Positions 8,783-18,471 of a stretch of 64,000 nucleotides of DNA are shown here, piece by piece. The position numbers were made by a program, and so were the translations under genes. The stretch spans positions 134,621 to 198,620 of the forward strand of contig JABGRK010000010.1 in the NCBI GenBank assembly GCA_018648325.1. Direction: 5' to 3'. The DNA is from Chloroflexota bacterium (GTDB taxonomy: Bacteria; Chloroflexota; Dehalococcoidia; JABGRK01). The notes under the pieces were generated by a model that worked only from the letters and a program-made list of their open reading frames with translations, had not been told where the DNA came from and made no database searches. Positions within the stretch are counted from its first letter, which is position 1. Every line of letters begins with the position of its first letter.

Positions 8783-11700
8783 TTAAGCCTTACCCAGATA
8801 TTCCGCTACGGTCAGCACATTATAGCCCTGGCCAGTACCGGTTAGCGCCTCCACGGCAACGCGCGCCGTATCCAGCGAGGTGAAACAGGGCATGCGCTTT
8901 TCAGCAGCAGTACGCCTGATAGCAATACCGTCTCGCAGGGGCACCGCGCCCTCAGTAAGCGTGTTTACCAGCGCATTCACCGTGCCGTCACTGATAACGT
9001 CAACCACGTTGGGACGCTGGCCGCTCAGTATTTTGCTTATCATTATCACAGGCAGTCCGATAGACTTGATCATGGCCGCCGTGCCCTCGGTGGCGTACAG
9101 CTTATATCCGGCAGCGGCAAGCTTCTTAATCATTGGTAGCGCTTCGGCTTTGTCTCTGTCCGCGATGCTCAGCAGTATGCCTCCCTTCTGGGGAAGCATA
9201 AGTCCGGCAGCAATCAATGCCTTGGTCAATGCCGCTTTAAATGTAAGATCAATGCCCATCACCTCACCGGTGGATTTCATCTCCGGACCAAGATAAGTAT
9301 CCACCCCCGCCAGCTTGGACATGGAGAAAACCGGTGCCTTGATTGCTATCAACTTCTGGCTTTTCCACAGGCCCGTTTCATATCCCTGCTTTTCGAGACT
9401 CTCGCCAAGCATTATATTGGTAGCTACCTGTACCATGGGCACTCCCGTTACCTTCGATAAAAACGGAACCGTGCGGCTTGAACGCGGGTTAACCTCCAGC
9501 ACATAAACCGAGCCGCTCTCAAACGAATCAGCCTCGCCAGGAACAATGACATACTGGATATTCATCAGTCCCTTAACGTTTAGCTCAAGCCCGATTCGAA
9601 CGGTGCAGTCAACGATCATCTCGGCTTCCTGCATGGTCAGCTTCAGTGCAGGATAAACCGCCATAGAGTCACCGCTGTGCACGCCCGCACGCTCGATGTG
9701 CTCCATGATACCGGGTATTAGCACACGCTCTCCATCACAAATGGCGTCCACTTCAACTTCCTTGCCTCGTAAGTATTTGTCGACAAGTACCGGATGCTCG
9801 CTGCCAAGGTCTACCGCAGTCGTAATATAGCGCACAAGCTCGGTGGCGTTGTGAACAATCTCCATGGCCCGCCCACCCAGCACGTAGCTGGGCCGAACGA
9901 TTACCGGATAACCGATGAGTTGTGCCGTGTTCAGCGCATCCTCAACATTGGTTATGGCAGCTCCCGGCGGCTGCGGGATTCCCAATCGACTCAACACCTC
10001 TTCAAAGCGTCCACGGTCTTCAGCCAGGTCGATGGCCTCGGCACTGGAGCCCAGCAGCGACAGGCCATTGCGTGATAGAGGCCCCGCCAGATTGACGGCA
10101 GTCTGCCCGCCGAACTGGGTTATGGATGGCGGTGCATCTGACGGTTCATCGGTCAGCGCCTCGTTCTCCAGAATATCGCGTACGCTCTCCTCATCCAGCG
10201 CCTCAAAGTAAAGGCGATCACTGGTATCGAAATCAGTCGATACCGTCTCCGGATTGGAGTTTATCATTATGCTCTCAACGCCAGCGCGCTGCAGCGCCCA
10301 CGCCGAGTGTACGCTGCAATAGTCAAATTCTATCCCCTGTCCTATGCGGATAGGACCGGAACCAATGGTAACTGCCTTTTTCACATCGGTTGGAATAGCT
10401 TCGTTTTCACTCTCATATGCACTGTAAAAATAGGGCGTTTCGGCGGCAAACTCGGCAGCGCAGGTATCCACCGTCTTATATACAGGCGTGATGTTCCACT
10501 GCTTGCGCAGCTCCCTCACCTGCTCCGTCAAACTGTCTGCCAACGTACCTATCTGCGAATCGGAAAAGCCCAGACGCTTGGCCTTTAGCATCAGCTCGGG
10601 CGTCAGTTTGTTTGCCAGCAGCTCTTTTTCCATATCAATAATGTTTTGCAGCTTATCCATGAACCAGCGATCTATCTTTGTTTCATCACATAGCTGTTCG
10701 ACAGTCGATCCTCTGCGTAGCGCAGCCATAAGCGCCCACAGTCTCATATCGTGCGGGCCCAGCGGATATTTATCCTTCCACGCCGGGTCCTCCCACAACA
10801 GCGACTTTTTGCCTATCTCAAGCGATCGCACCGCTTTTTGCAACGCCGCCTCAAAGTTGCGATCTATGGCCATCACCTCACCGGTGGCCTTCATCTGCGT
10901 GCCCAGGACCCTATCGCCCAAAGCGAATTTGTCGAACGGCCAGCGCGGTATCTTGACCACACAGTAATCCAGCGCCGGTTCAAAAGCAGCGGTCGTTTTA
11001 CCGGTAACCTTGTTGGTTATCTCATCCAGCCTCTTGCCGGCAGCGATCTTGGCAGCAACGCGAGCGATGGGATAACCCGTGGCCTTAGATGCCAGCGCCG
11101 AGCTGCGAGAAACACGCGGATTGACCTCAATAACGTAGTATGGAGGCAAACCTTTCAGGTCGGTCCCGGCAGGAGCCAGCGCAAGTTGTACGTTACACCC
11201 GCCTTCGATGCCCAGCTCGCGAATAATCTTCAGGCTGGCGCTGCGCAGCATCTGGTATTCACGATCGGTAAGCGTCTGACTGGGAGCTACTACGATACTA
11301 TCACCGGTGTGCACCCCCATGGGATCAAGGTTTTCCATATTACAAATGGTAATGCACGTATCCGCACCATCGCGCATCACCTCGTATTCAATCTCTTTCC
11401 AGCCCACCACGCTATGCTCCACCAAAATCTGGTTCACCGGACTGAAGGCAAGCCCGGAAGTGACAACCGTCTCAAACTCCTCCATGGTTCGCGCATGCCC
11501 ACCACCGCTACCGCCCAGCGTATAGGCGGGTCGTATAACTGCAGGCAATCCGATTTCTTTGAGTGCAACACGCGCCTCTTCCATGGTAGTGGCAACAACA
11601 CTATCCAGCACCGGTTCGCCGATTTCAAGCAGCATCTTCTTGAACAGGTCGCGGTCCTCGGCACGTTCGATGGTATCTATAGGCGTGCCCAGTACGCGTA

Positions 11701-12040
11701 CATTGTATTTGTCGAGAATGCCAGCATTGGCCACTTCGACTGCCAGATTAAGGCCGGTCTGGCCACCCAGCGTCGACAGCAGGCCGTCAGGACGTTCCTT
11801 TTGAATAATGCGCTCAACTACTTCAACCGTCAGCGGTTCGATGTAGACGGCGTCGGCGATGCCCTCATCGGTCATAATGGTTGCAGGGTTGGAGTTGACC
11901 AGTATGGAATATATACCTTCCTCACGCAGCGCGCGACAGGCCTGCGTGCCCGCATAGTCAAACTCGGCCGCCTGCCCAATGACTATGGGCCCCGATCCTA
12001 TTACCAGTACTTTTTTTGCTTTCGTTGCTTTATCTGTCAA
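8783..12040 (-). CDS. carB: Carbamoyl-phosphate synthase large subunit, canonical copy
   Basis: 1,085 residues, full length, starting at a TTG that overlaps the carA stop (TTGA), so it is coupled to the glutaminase subunit and is the likely CarA partner. The two ATP-grasp modules are complete ([43 protein letters not shown], then [41 protein letters not shown]). An MGS-like domain follows from about residue 945. It differs clearly from the downstream CarB, with ordinary [15 protein letters not shown] sequence and small inserts such as [13 protein letters not shown] in the second half. Reaction: 2 ATP + HCO3- + NH3 to carbamoyl phosphate. Confidence 0.96.
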   Translation of the reverse strand: MTDKATKAKKVLVIGSGPIVIGQAAEFDYAGTQACRALREEGIYSILVNSNPATIMTDEGIADAVYIEPLTVEVVERIIQKERPDGLLSTLGGQTGLNLAVEVANAGILDKYNVRVLGTPIDTIERAEDRDLFKKMLLEIGEPVLDSVVATTMEEARVALKEIGLPAVIRPAYTLGGSGGGHARTMEEFETVVTSGLAFSPVNQILVEHSVVGWKEIEYEVMRDGADTCITICNMENLDPMGVHTGDSIVVAPSQTLTDREYQMLRSASLKIIRELGIEGGCNVQLALAPAGTDLKGLPPYYVIEVNPRVSRSSALASKATGYPIARVAAKIAAGKRLDEITNKVTGKTTAAFEPALDYCVVKIPRWPFDKFALGDRVLGTQMKATGEVMAIDRNFEAALQKAVRSLEIGKKSLLWEDPAWKDKYPLGPHDMRLWALMAALRRGSTVEQLCDETKIDRWFMDKLQNIIDMEKELLANKLTPELMLKAKRLGFSDSQIGTLADSLTEQVRELRKQWNITPVYKTVDTCAAEFAAETPYFYSAYESENEAIPTDVKKAVTIGSGPIRIGQGIEFDYCSVHSAWALQRAGVESIMINSNPETVSTDFDTSDRLYFEALDEESVRDILENEALTDEPSDAPPSITQFGGQTAVNLAGPLSRNGLSLLGSSAEAIDLAEDRGRFEEVLSRLGIPQPPGAAITNVEDALNTAQLIGYPVIVRPSYVLGGRAMEIVHNATELVRYITTAVDLGSEHPVLVDKYLRGKEVEVDAICDGERVLIPGIMEHIERAGVHSGDSMAVYPALKLTMQEAEMIVDCTVRIGLELNVKGLMNIQYVIVPGEADSFESGSVYVLEVNPRSSRTVPFLSKVTGVPMVQVATNIMLGESLEKQGYETGLWKSQKLIAIKAPVFSMSKLAGVDTYLGPEMKSTGEVMGIDLTFKAALTKALIAAGLMLPQKGGILLSIADRDKAEALPMIKKLAAAGYKLYATEGTAAMIKSIGLPVIMISKILSGQRPNVVDVISDGTVNALVNTLTEGAVPLRDGIAIRRTAAEKRMPCFTSLDTARVAVEALTGTGQGYNVLTVAEYLGKA

Positions 12041-13113
12041 TTTTTCACCATATCCAGAAATCGTTTAAATGCGTCAACCGTATCCAGCGGGCCGGGTGAG
12101 GCCTCGGAGTGATACTGAATCGATAGTATCGGATACTCGCGATGAACCATGCCCTCAACCGTATTATCGTTAAGGTTTATCTGGCTTACCTCAAGCCCGC
12201 CCTTAAGGCTATCGCCATCAACGGCATAACCATGGTTCTGGGCGGTGATATACACGCGGCCAGTGGCCAAATCCTTTACCGGGTGGTTGGCTCCCCTGTG
12301 TCCGAATTTAAGCTTGAATGTGCGGCTTCCAAAGGCCCGCGCCAGTAACTGATGACCCAAACAAATGCCCATAACCGGTTTTTTGCCCACCAGATCTCTT
12401 ACCGTATCCTGTAGATAGTTGAGCGCCGGGTCGCCTGGTCCCGGGGAAACCAGGATGCCGTCAGGATCAAGTTTCAGAATGTCTGCTGATGGAGTTGTAG
12501 CCGGAACAACCGTAACGCGACAACCCAGCTTCGATAAATTGCGCAGTATGCTGTACTTCACACCGCAATCGACAACTATGATGTGAGGGCCGGTACCTTT
12601 GCCGCCCTCATCCCACTCAAACACCTTGTCTGTCGATACTCTGGGCACGAAATCGGTATCCACGTATTTGGGCAACGTTTTGAGATGAGCGATAGCCTTG
12701 TCCGGCTCATCCTCGGTGATAATACCCATCATCACACCCACCGAGCGCAAGTGCCGGGTTATCGACCTTGTGTCGACTCCACCTATGCCCGGTATGCCGT
12801 TGGCTTTCAGATATTCGTGCAGTGTACGCTCGCTCTGCCAATGGCTTGGCTGATAGCAGTCTTGCCGAACGACAAAGCCGCTAACCTGTATACGGTTAGA
12901 CTGATAATCGATGTCGTTGACACCGTAGTTACCTATCATCGGATAAGTAGGCACGACGACTTGCCCGGCGTACGACGGATCGGTAAGCATCTCCTGATAG
13001 CCTGTCATGCTGGTATTAAACACCACCTCGCCATATCCCACACCCTCGGCACCGAACGCGTGGCCGGGGTAGGCCGAACCATCCTCAAGCACCAAATAAA
13101 TTTTCCTGCTCAC
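12037..13113 (-). CDS. carA: Carbamoyl-phosphate synthase small (glutaminase) subunit
   Basis: 358 residues. CarA hydrolyses glutamine and channels ammonia to CarB. The N-terminal CarA domain ([33 protein letters not shown]) is followed by a class I glutamine amidotransferase domain with SPGPGDP, the nucleophile in GICLGHQ, and the His/Glu pair in [10 protein letters not shown]. The start is a GTG sharing four bases (GTGA) with the pyrC stop, and the gene ends with a 4-base overlap into carB1, so pyrC, carA and carB1 form a tightly coupled block. Confidence 0.97.
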   Translation of the reverse strand: MSRKIYLVLEDGSAYPGHAFGAEGVGYGEVVFNTSMTGYQEMLTDPSYAGQVVVPTYPMIGNYGVNDIDYQSNRIQVSGFVVRQDCYQPSHWQSERTLHEYLKANGIPGIGGVDTRSITRHLRSVGVMMGIITEDEPDKAIAHLKTLPKYVDTDFVPRVSTDKVFEWDEGGKGTGPHIIVVDCGVKYSILRNLSKLGCRVTVVPATTPSADILKLDPDGILVSPGPGDPALNYLQDTVRDLVGKKPVMGICLGHQLLARAFGSRTFKLKFGHRGANHPVKDLATGRVYITAQNHGYAVDGDSLKGGLEVSQINLNDNTVEGMVHREYPILSIQYHSEASPGPLDTVDAFKRFLDMVKN

Positions 13114-14420
13114 ACTTCCTCCAGATTAATAGTTCTGTCTCTATAAGCAACCTTGCCGCCAAAAATAGTGGCCATAACCTTGCCCGTAAGAGTGTGCCCG
13201 TTAAGCGGCGTGTTTGAGCCCATGGAGGCAAATATGTCTCCATCAACCTGCCACTGCGCATCGGGATCGAATATGGTCACATCCGCAGGCGCTCCAACCT
13301 TGAGCGTACCCAGCAGCGGTACATCCAGAATCCGCGCCGGCTCAATGGTCAGCTTGGAAATTAGTGTATTAAGATCGATCTTTTTGCTGTGCACCAGGCT
13401 CATACAACTGCCCAGTGCCGTCTCAAAACCGCTTATACCAAAAGCGGCCCGGTCAAACTCACATATCTTATCGTCCTCCGAATGTGGCGCATGATCGGTA
13501 GCAATGGCGTCGATAGTTCCATCGCGCAGTCCTACAACCAGAGCATCAACATCGGCTCGTGTCCTAAGCGGCGGATTGACCTTGGCGTTGGTATTAAGCC
13601 TGTTACCCGACAGGACGCAATCCTCGGTAAGCGTAAGGTGATGGGGCGTAGCCTCGGCAGTCACCTCTACGCCCTGCTCCTTGGCATTACGAATAATGTC
13701 GACCGACCCGGCGGTGCTGACATGGGCAATGTGAACTTTTGCGCTAAGCAGTTGAGCCAGAGATATAACACGCTCCACCGCCATTTCCTCCGCCTCAACC
13801 GGGATACCTGCCAGCCTCAGCTTGTCAGCCAGTTGACCAGCGTTCATCACGCCGTTTCCACTTATGGAAATATCCTCGCAGTGCTCAATTATGATCTTGC
13901 CATGAGCCCGGCTGTCTGCAAGTGCATCGCTCATCAATTGCGGATCGGATACCGGGCTACCGTCGTCGCTGAAAGCCACAACGCCCGCCGCAATAAGTTC
14001 GCTTAGATCCGATTGTTCCTTGCCATCACGCCCCTGGCTGATACATCCTATGGGCAATACGCGAGCAGAGCCGTCGGTGATGGCAGTCAGTTTGATAAAA
14101 TCGACCACCGCCTTGGAATCAATCGGGGGATTGGTGTTGGGCATGCAGCATACGGTGGTAAAGCCCCCCATGGCCGCCGCCTCGGTGCCGGTAGCAATCG
14201 TCTCTTTATGCTCATACCCCGGCTGTCGTAGATGACAATGCAGATCAATAAACCCGGGACTAACAATGAGGCTCGTAGCATCAAGCACCAGACAATCTTC
14301 CAAATGATGCAGGATATCGTAATTTTCAATCTTAAAGCCAGATATAAAAAGATCACCGATCCGATCGATGTTCTGCGATGGATCGATGATACGTCCGCCT
14401 TTTATAAGTAATGACCCTAT
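13110..14420 (-). CDS. pyrC: Dihydroorotase, probably started at an ATA codon
   Basis: A class I zinc dihydroorotase that cyclises carbamoyl aspartate to dihydroorotate. Metal ligands are visible in GFIDLHCHLRQPG (HxH), IEHCED, HIAHVSTAGS and the Asp of ATDHAPHS. The longest frame with a usual start begins at an internal TTG (14303), but the frame stays open for 39 more codons and encodes the normal family N-terminus (LLIKGGRIIDPSQNIDRIGD). No ATG, GTG or TTG exists there. An ATA at 14418-14420 sits 8 bases after a perfect GGGAGGT and overlaps the pyrB stop (ATAG), mirroring the other 4-base overlaps. That gives 436 residues, the expected length. Confidence 0.9.
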   Translation of the reverse strand: MGSLLIKGGRIIDPSQNIDRIGDLFISGFKIENYDILHHLEDCLVLDATSLIVSPGFIDLHCHLRQPGYEHKETIATGTEAAAMGGFTTVCCMPNTNPPIDSKAVVDFIKLTAITDGSARVLPIGCISQGRDGKEQSDLSELIAAGVVAFSDDGSPVSDPQLMSDALADSRAHGKIIIEHCEDISISGNGVMNAGQLADKLRLAGIPVEAEEMAVERVISLAQLLSAKVHIAHVSTAGSVDIIRNAKEQGVEVTAEATPHHLTLTEDCVLSGNRLNTNAKVNPPLRTRADVDALVVGLRDGTIDAIATDHAPHSEDDKICEFDRAAFGISGFETALGSCMSLVHSKKIDLNTLISKLTIEPARILDVPLLGTLKVGAPADVTIFDPDAQWQVDGDIFASMGSNTPLNGHTLTGKVMATIFGGKVAYRDRTINLEEV

Positions 14421-15838
14421 TGGTCTGTACCTCCCTTTTTCCCTTTTTCAGCAAAGCGGCTGGGTTTAAATCCATGCGCCTTTGCATCTTCTTCTGATTC
14501 GAAGAAAAGCATATTGCTGGTATCAATTTTAGCTAGCAGATGACTCTGTACATTATGGTATAGCTTATTTTCAATCGTGCCCTGATGCCACTTGGTGCTG
14601 GCCATATACTTAGGCTGTGTCTCGCGCTCACAGTAAACGCAGCGCAAGGTCAGTGGCTTAAAGTTCACAATGGCAAACTTGGGATCGATGTAGCGCGCCT
14701 CATGCACTGCGGCGCAGTTGGGATTATGACAGCGCGCACCAAACTCCCGCTGATAAATGGGCGGGCTTGCCTTTCCGGCCTCAACATCGGGCATTTCGAT
14801 GTTTTTTGCACCCAACAGCATAGATATCAGTGCCATGCGTACCGGCACACCGCGCGCCGCCTGCTTGAAATATATGCTTCTTGGGTCGGAGTCAACCTCG
14901 TAGGCCAGCTCGTCCACACGCGGCAGCGGATGCATCACCAAGGTTTCCTTGAACTCCTTGCCCTTTAACGTCTTCTTATCTATCACCGGATAGCTCTTTT
15001 TCACATCATCGTCAGATGTGTTTGTGCGCTCTTTCTGTAATCGAGTGACATACAGGGCATCAACACCCTGCTTAAGGTCTACACGCATTCCAATGTCGGT
15101 AAGCAGCGCCGGTTGGTGTGGCGTACTGGGCGTCAGATACAGCGCATCCAGCTCGGCCTTATCACCACTGACCACCCCTGCCAGCGAGGGAACATCGTTG
15201 GCAGCAATCTTCCTGAGCTCGCCCCCGTACTCCTCGGTCAACTTCTTTACCACATAGTCGGGAATCTCATATCCGTCGCCGGGACAAAAGATTATACTGG
15301 CGCCCATGCGCGCCAATGCATAGGTAAGCGAATGTATCGTACGCCCGTATTTAAGATCGCCGCAAAGGGCTATGTTCAAGCCATCAATAGCGCCCTTTTC
15401 CTTTTTGAGTGAAAACAGATCACAAAGCGTCTGAGTGGGATGCTCGTGCCCTCCATCACCTGCGTTTATCACCGGAATCCCGGCGTATTCGGCGGCCACC
15501 TTGGCCGCGCCCTCCCAGGGATGGCGTATTACCATTATATCGGCGTAGCTACCAATAACGCGAGCCATGTCGGCAATACTCTCTCCTTTTGCCAGCGAGG
15601 TAGCCTTTACATCCATGGCGGTTATCACGTTGCCACCCAGCCGGTGCATGGCCGCTTCAAACGACAGGCGTGTTCTGGTGCTGGGCTCAAAAAAGAGGCT
15701 GGCCATTATCTTGCCTTTGCATACTTCCGACTGCTCATAAAGCGTATCGGACATCTGGTCAGCCAGCGAGAATATACTCTCTATTTCTTTGTTCGACAGA
15801 TCGTCTACAGTAACCAGATCCCTCTTTGTTAGACTCAT
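14417..15838 (-). CDS. pyrB: Aspartate carbamoyltransferase fused to a PyrI-like zinc domain and a degenerate Ada-like module
   Basis: 473 residues against about 310 for a normal PyrB. Residues 1-345 are the catalytic chain, which joins carbamoyl phosphate and aspartate: STRTRLSFE (53-61), HPTQTL (133-138), HPLPRVDE (303-310). Residues 365-405 match the zinc domain of the regulatory chain PyrI: C370-x4-C375 and C400-x2-C403 with 24 residues between, compared with 22 in E. coli. The PyrI nucleotide-binding domain is absent. Residues ~422-463 ([26 protein letters not shown]) resemble the Ada/metal-binding fold but lack its cysteines. It overlaps pyrR (ATGA) and pyrC. It may trimerise or oligomerise without a separate PyrI. 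Confidence 0.92.
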   Translation of the reverse strand: MSLTKRDLVTVDDLSNKEIESIFSLADQMSDTLYEQSEVCKGKIMASLFFEPSTRTRLSFEAAMHRLGGNVITAMDVKATSLAKGESIADMARVIGSYADIMVIRHPWEGAAKVAAEYAGIPVINAGDGGHEHPTQTLCDLFSLKKEKGAIDGLNIALCGDLKYGRTIHSLTYALARMGASIIFCPGDGYEIPDYVVKKLTEEYGGELRKIAANDVPSLAGVVSGDKAELDALYLTPSTPHQPALLTDIGMRVDLKQGVDALYVTRLQKERTNTSDDDVKKSYPVIDKKTLKGKEFKETLVMHPLPRVDELAYEVDSDPRSIYFKQAARGVPVRMALISMLLGAKNIEMPDVEAGKASPPIYQREFGARCHNPNCAAVHEARYIDPKFAIVNFKPLTLRCVYCERETQPKYMASTKWHQGTIENKLYHNVQSHLLAKIDTSNMLFFESEEDAKAHGFKPSRFAEKGKKGGTDQ

Positions 15839-16401
15839 GACACCACCTGTTCAGGCTTGGTTTTGTTGTTCATATTTGTTAGAACAACCTCGTCCCTGCC
15901 GTCGATTTCGGTTAATTTAACCTGTACTTTTTCATATCTGGATGTGGGTATGTTCTTGCCCACGTAATCGGCACGAATGGGCAGTTCACGGTGACCGCGA
16001 TCGATCAGCGCTGCCAGCTGTATGCGTTGAGGACGGCCAAGGTTGATCAGGGCGTCCATACCCGCCCGGATACTGCGTCCGGTGTAAATTACGTCGTCCA
16101 CAAGAACAACGTTCTTGCCCCGAATACTCACGGGGATTTCGGTATTACTTACCACCGGTTGATCATCGAGGGAATCAAGGTCATCGCGATGGAAGGTGAT
16201 ATCCAGCGCACCCACGGGGATTTCGATATCGGCAAACTGCCTTATTTTGGCAGCCAGCCTGTGGGCCAGCGGCACGCCGCGGGTGTGAATGCCCACCAGC
16301 ACCAGTCCCTCACATCCGCCGTTCTTCTCGATGATCTCATGCGCCAGTCGCGTAATGCTACGACCTATGTCAGCCGCAGACAGTATGGTTTTACTAGACA
16401 T
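15835..16401 (-). CDS. pyrR: Bifunctional pyr operon attenuation protein / uracil phosphoribosyltransferase
   Basis: 188 residues from the ATG at 16401. PyrR binds pyr leader RNA when UMP is high and promotes termination; it also has uracil phosphoribosyltransferase activity. The PRPP loop [27 protein letters not shown] and [23 protein letters not shown] are diagnostic. A start 7 codons upstream (16422) is possible but would place translation inside the terminator hairpin. The AGGGGG before the chosen ATG is the 3' arm of that hairpin. First gene of the operon, overlapping pyrB by 4 bases. Confidence 0.96.
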   Translation of the reverse strand: MSSKTILSAADIGRSITRLAHEIIEKNGGCEGLVLVGIHTRGVPLAHRLAAKIRQFADIEIPVGALDITFHRDDLDSLDDQPVVSNTEIPVSIRGKNVVLVDDVIYTGRSIRAGMDALINLGRPQRIQLAALIDRGHRELPIRADYVGKNIPTSRYEKVQVKLTEIDGRDEVVLTNMNNKTKPEQVVS

Positions 16402-16433
16402 AAAAAAACCCCCTGTTAACATTCAACAGGAGG
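16402..16433 (-). terminator. Attenuator terminator of the pyr operon
   Basis: On the minus strand CCTCCTGTT pairs with AACAGGGGG (9 bp, one U-G pair) around GAATGTT, followed directly by seven T and then the pyrR ATG. It is a textbook intrinsic terminator whose 3' arm also holds the pyrR Shine-Dalgarno sequence. Confidence 0.85.
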
Positions 16434-16546
16434 ACTTGTCTTAAGGATAATCCTATAACAGGGGTTGTCATGGCACCTACTCCTTACCAGTCTCTCCGGA
16501 CTGACTTAAAGGGTTGAAAACGCCTTATTTAACTAAAAAGAGTATA
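16402..16546 (-). promoter_or_regulatory. PyrR-responsive attenuator leader
   Basis: The leader carries a PyrR-binding loop at 16486-16503: CAGTC and GACTG pair around CGGAGA, matching the known TCCNGNGAG core. A second arm, AACCCCTGTT (16457-16466), can pair over 10 bases with AACAGGGGGTT (16407-16417), the 3' half of the terminator, which makes an antiterminator. This is the established Bacillus logic: PyrR plus UMP holds the upstream loop and lets the terminator form. Structures were paired by eye. Confidence 0.85.
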
Positions 16547-16570
16547 GCACAAAAAATCCATCTTTTTCAA
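16541..16570 (-). promoter_or_regulatory. Promoter of the pyr operon
   Basis: On the minus strand TTGAAA (16565-16570), an 18-base spacer and TATACT (16541-16546) lie just upstream of the attenuator leader. Confidence 0.7.
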
Positions 16571-16716
16571 CCGGCCATCCCTTCGTGAGCAGAAAAAATT
16601 GGGTGAAAATTGGTGAAAAATACCCTTGAAGGAGCCTTCTTTTTTTGATATCCTTATGGTTCACCAGTAATAATATATCATCTCTCAAAGCAAGTGTAAC
16701 ATTGTGTCAGATTACC

Positions 16717-16751
16717 GGTTGTCTAGTGAAACATACCAAAGGCAGACAACC
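16717..16751. repeat. Inverted repeat upstream of dnaA
   Basis: GGTTGTCT (16717-16724) and AGACAACC (16744-16751) form a perfect 8-bp inverted repeat with a 19-base centre, about 65 bases before dnaA. It could be an operator or the stem of a leader hairpin. The rest of 16571-16814 shows no gene. It holds GGTGAA/TTCACC half-sites near 16603-16660 of unknown meaning. Confidence 0.4.
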
Positions 16752-16814
16752 AGATGAAATAGGAATAACAGGGTTAACCGCAATAATCGTTTATATTTTA
16801 TCGGAGGAATCAAA

Positions 16815-18185
16815 CTGAGTAAGAAAGCCGCAGAACAGCTTTGGGAAGATGTACTCGAGCAACTTAAAAGTCAACTGCTACCGGCAAACTACGAAACGTG
16901 GCTCAAGGACACCGTAGGAGTATCGTATCAGAAAGACAGACTGGTTGTGGGCACTCCCACTCCCTCCGCTACCGAGTGGTTGGAGAAACGGTTGCATTCC
17001 ATGATCAGAAAGACCCTGATGTCCATTACCTCCAATGAGATCAATGTTCAATTTCAGGTGCTGCAGCCGTGGGCAGGAGTATCAACAGAGTTCGGCGGCA
17101 ACCATAACAAACACCGTGCCAATCATACAAACGGTACAAAGGTAAACGGCCATCTTAAGCTTAGCCCCAAATATACCTTCTCCACATTCATCGTGGGGTC
17201 ATGCAACAGGCTGGCTCATGCCGCATCACTGGGTGTTGCCGAAAATCCAGGCAGAGGATACAACCCTCTTTTCATTTATGGGGGTGTGGGTCTTGGTAAA
17301 AGCCATCTGCTGCACGCTATAGGACACGTAGTGGCTAAAAACAACCTCAATATTGTATATGTATCCTCGGAGCAATTCACCAATGAGTTTGTTAATGCCA
17401 TCAGGGAACGCAAAAACGAGGAATTTAGAAACAAGTATCGCAGTGCGGACGTGCTGCTTATAGATGATATTCAATTTATAGCCGATAAAGAACAAACCCA
17501 GGAGGGTTTCTTCCATACCTTTAATGACCTGCACAATAACAACAAGCAGATAGTCGTCACTTCTGACCGCTCTCCCAAATCGATGCCACTTCTAGAGGAC
17601 AGACTGCGCTCCCGTTTCGAGTGGGGTCTTATCGCCGATATACAGCCGCCCGATCTTGAGACAAGGCTGGCCATCCTGCGAGCCAAGGCTGATGAGCAAG
17701 AAGTAGAGGTTCCGTACGAGGTACTCAACTATATTGCCCGCAAGATACAGAAGAACATCAGAGAACTGGAGGGATCATTAAACAGGGTCGTAGCCTACAG
17801 CCGCCTGTGTAACAATATCCCCACAGCCGAAATTGCCGCTCAGGCGCTAACCGATTTCCCCACCGATGGTTCCAGACGATCCATCACCCCGGATCAAGTT
17901 ATAAGCGCTGTGAGCGAGTACTTTAACATTGATGAAGAAATCCTCAGAGGTAGCAAACGGGACAAGCCTGTGGCACTGGCCCGCCAGGTTGCCATGTACA
18001 TCTTAAGAGAAGAAACACAGCTATCCCTTTCGCAAATCGGTGTGCAACTTGGCAAGAGGGATCATAAGACAATAATGCATGGCTGCCAGAAAATAACTAC
18101 CGACATCGATAGCAACCCTGAACTCAGAAGAGACGTTATAGAGATCAGGGAAAGGCTTTTTTCACGGGGAGACAAAGTCCTCTGA
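16815..18185 (+). CDS. dnaA: Chromosomal replication initiator protein DnaA, probably started at CTG
   Basis: 456 residues. Domain I (LWEDVLEQLKSQLLPANYETWL) is followed by a linker, the AAA+ domain (YGGVGLGKSHLLHAIG Walker A, LLIDDIQF Walker B) and the domain IV DNA-binding helix with RDHKTIMHGCQKI. DnaA opens oriC and loads DnaB. The nearest usual start is a GTG at 16947, but that would remove most of domain I. The frame is open upstream and reaches CTG at 16815, six bases after GGAGGA, giving a normal N-terminus (MSKKAAEQLWE). It is followed by a probable oriC and obgE. Confidence 0.95.
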   Translation: MSKKAAEQLWEDVLEQLKSQLLPANYETWLKDTVGVSYQKDRLVVGTPTPSATEWLEKRLHSMIRKTLMSITSNEINVQFQVLQPWAGVSTEFGGNHNKHRANHTNGTKVNGHLKLSPKYTFSTFIVGSCNRLAHAASLGVAENPGRGYNPLFIYGGVGLGKSHLLHAIGHVVAKNNLNIVYVSSEQFTNEFVNAIRERKNEEFRNKYRSADVLLIDDIQFIADKEQTQEGFFHTFNDLHNNNKQIVVTSDRSPKSMPLLEDRLRSRFEWGLIADIQPPDLETRLAILRAKADEQEVEVPYEVLNYIARKIQKNIRELEGSLNRVVAYSRLCNNIPTAEIAAQALTDFPTDGSRRSITPDQVISAVSEYFNIDEEILRGSKRDKPVALARQVAMYILREETQLSLSQIGVQLGKRDHKTIMHGCQKITTDIDSNPELRRDVIEIRERLFSRGDKVL

Positions 18186-18198
18186 TTACATAAAATCT

Positions 18199-18466
18199 GG
18201 GGATAAGTTACATGCATTGGGGGATAACTACTTATCCCCTGGGGATAAATCCCAATAATTTATATCAAAAACTCCCAACCTGTTAGACACCATCCCCTGG
18301 GGATTCTTTTTCTACCCAACCTGTCCCCGTCCAATTCACCAAGTTCATGTACGCAATCCCCCGATTTCCCAGAACCCCCGGTTATGTTATTGTTATAAAT
18401 ATACTTGTATAAGATATAATTTAAATATATAGGAATAACTAACAGTAATTACTTAATTGGGGATAA
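18199..18466. other. Candidate replication origin (oriC)
   Basis: Just after dnaA there are GGGGATAA motifs at 18199, 18220 and 18241, TTATCCCC at 18232, and a fifth copy at 18459. Motifs 18220 and 18232 form a perfect 8-bp inverted repeat with a 4-base spacer. TTATCCCC shares the first six bases of the DnaA box TTATCCACA. A second palindrome, ATCCCC-TGGGGAT, lies near 18292. From about 18380 to 18455 the sequence is nearly all A/T, as in a DNA-unwinding element. Box cluster plus AT-rich stretch next to dnaA is the usual oriC layout. The AT-rich part may also hold the obgE promoter (TATAAT near 18415). Confidence 0.6.
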
Positions 18467-18471
18467 GCGAT

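Noticed and set aside
10751-12112. A 453-codon open frame on the plus strand
   Set aside because: Antisense to carB1, with no recognisable domain and no ribosome site; a coding-strand shadow.
16603-16670. GAAGGAGCCTTC followed by T-run near 16625 as a terminator
   Set aside because: Only 4 bp can pair with a workable loop, too weak to call, and no gene on that strand ends there.
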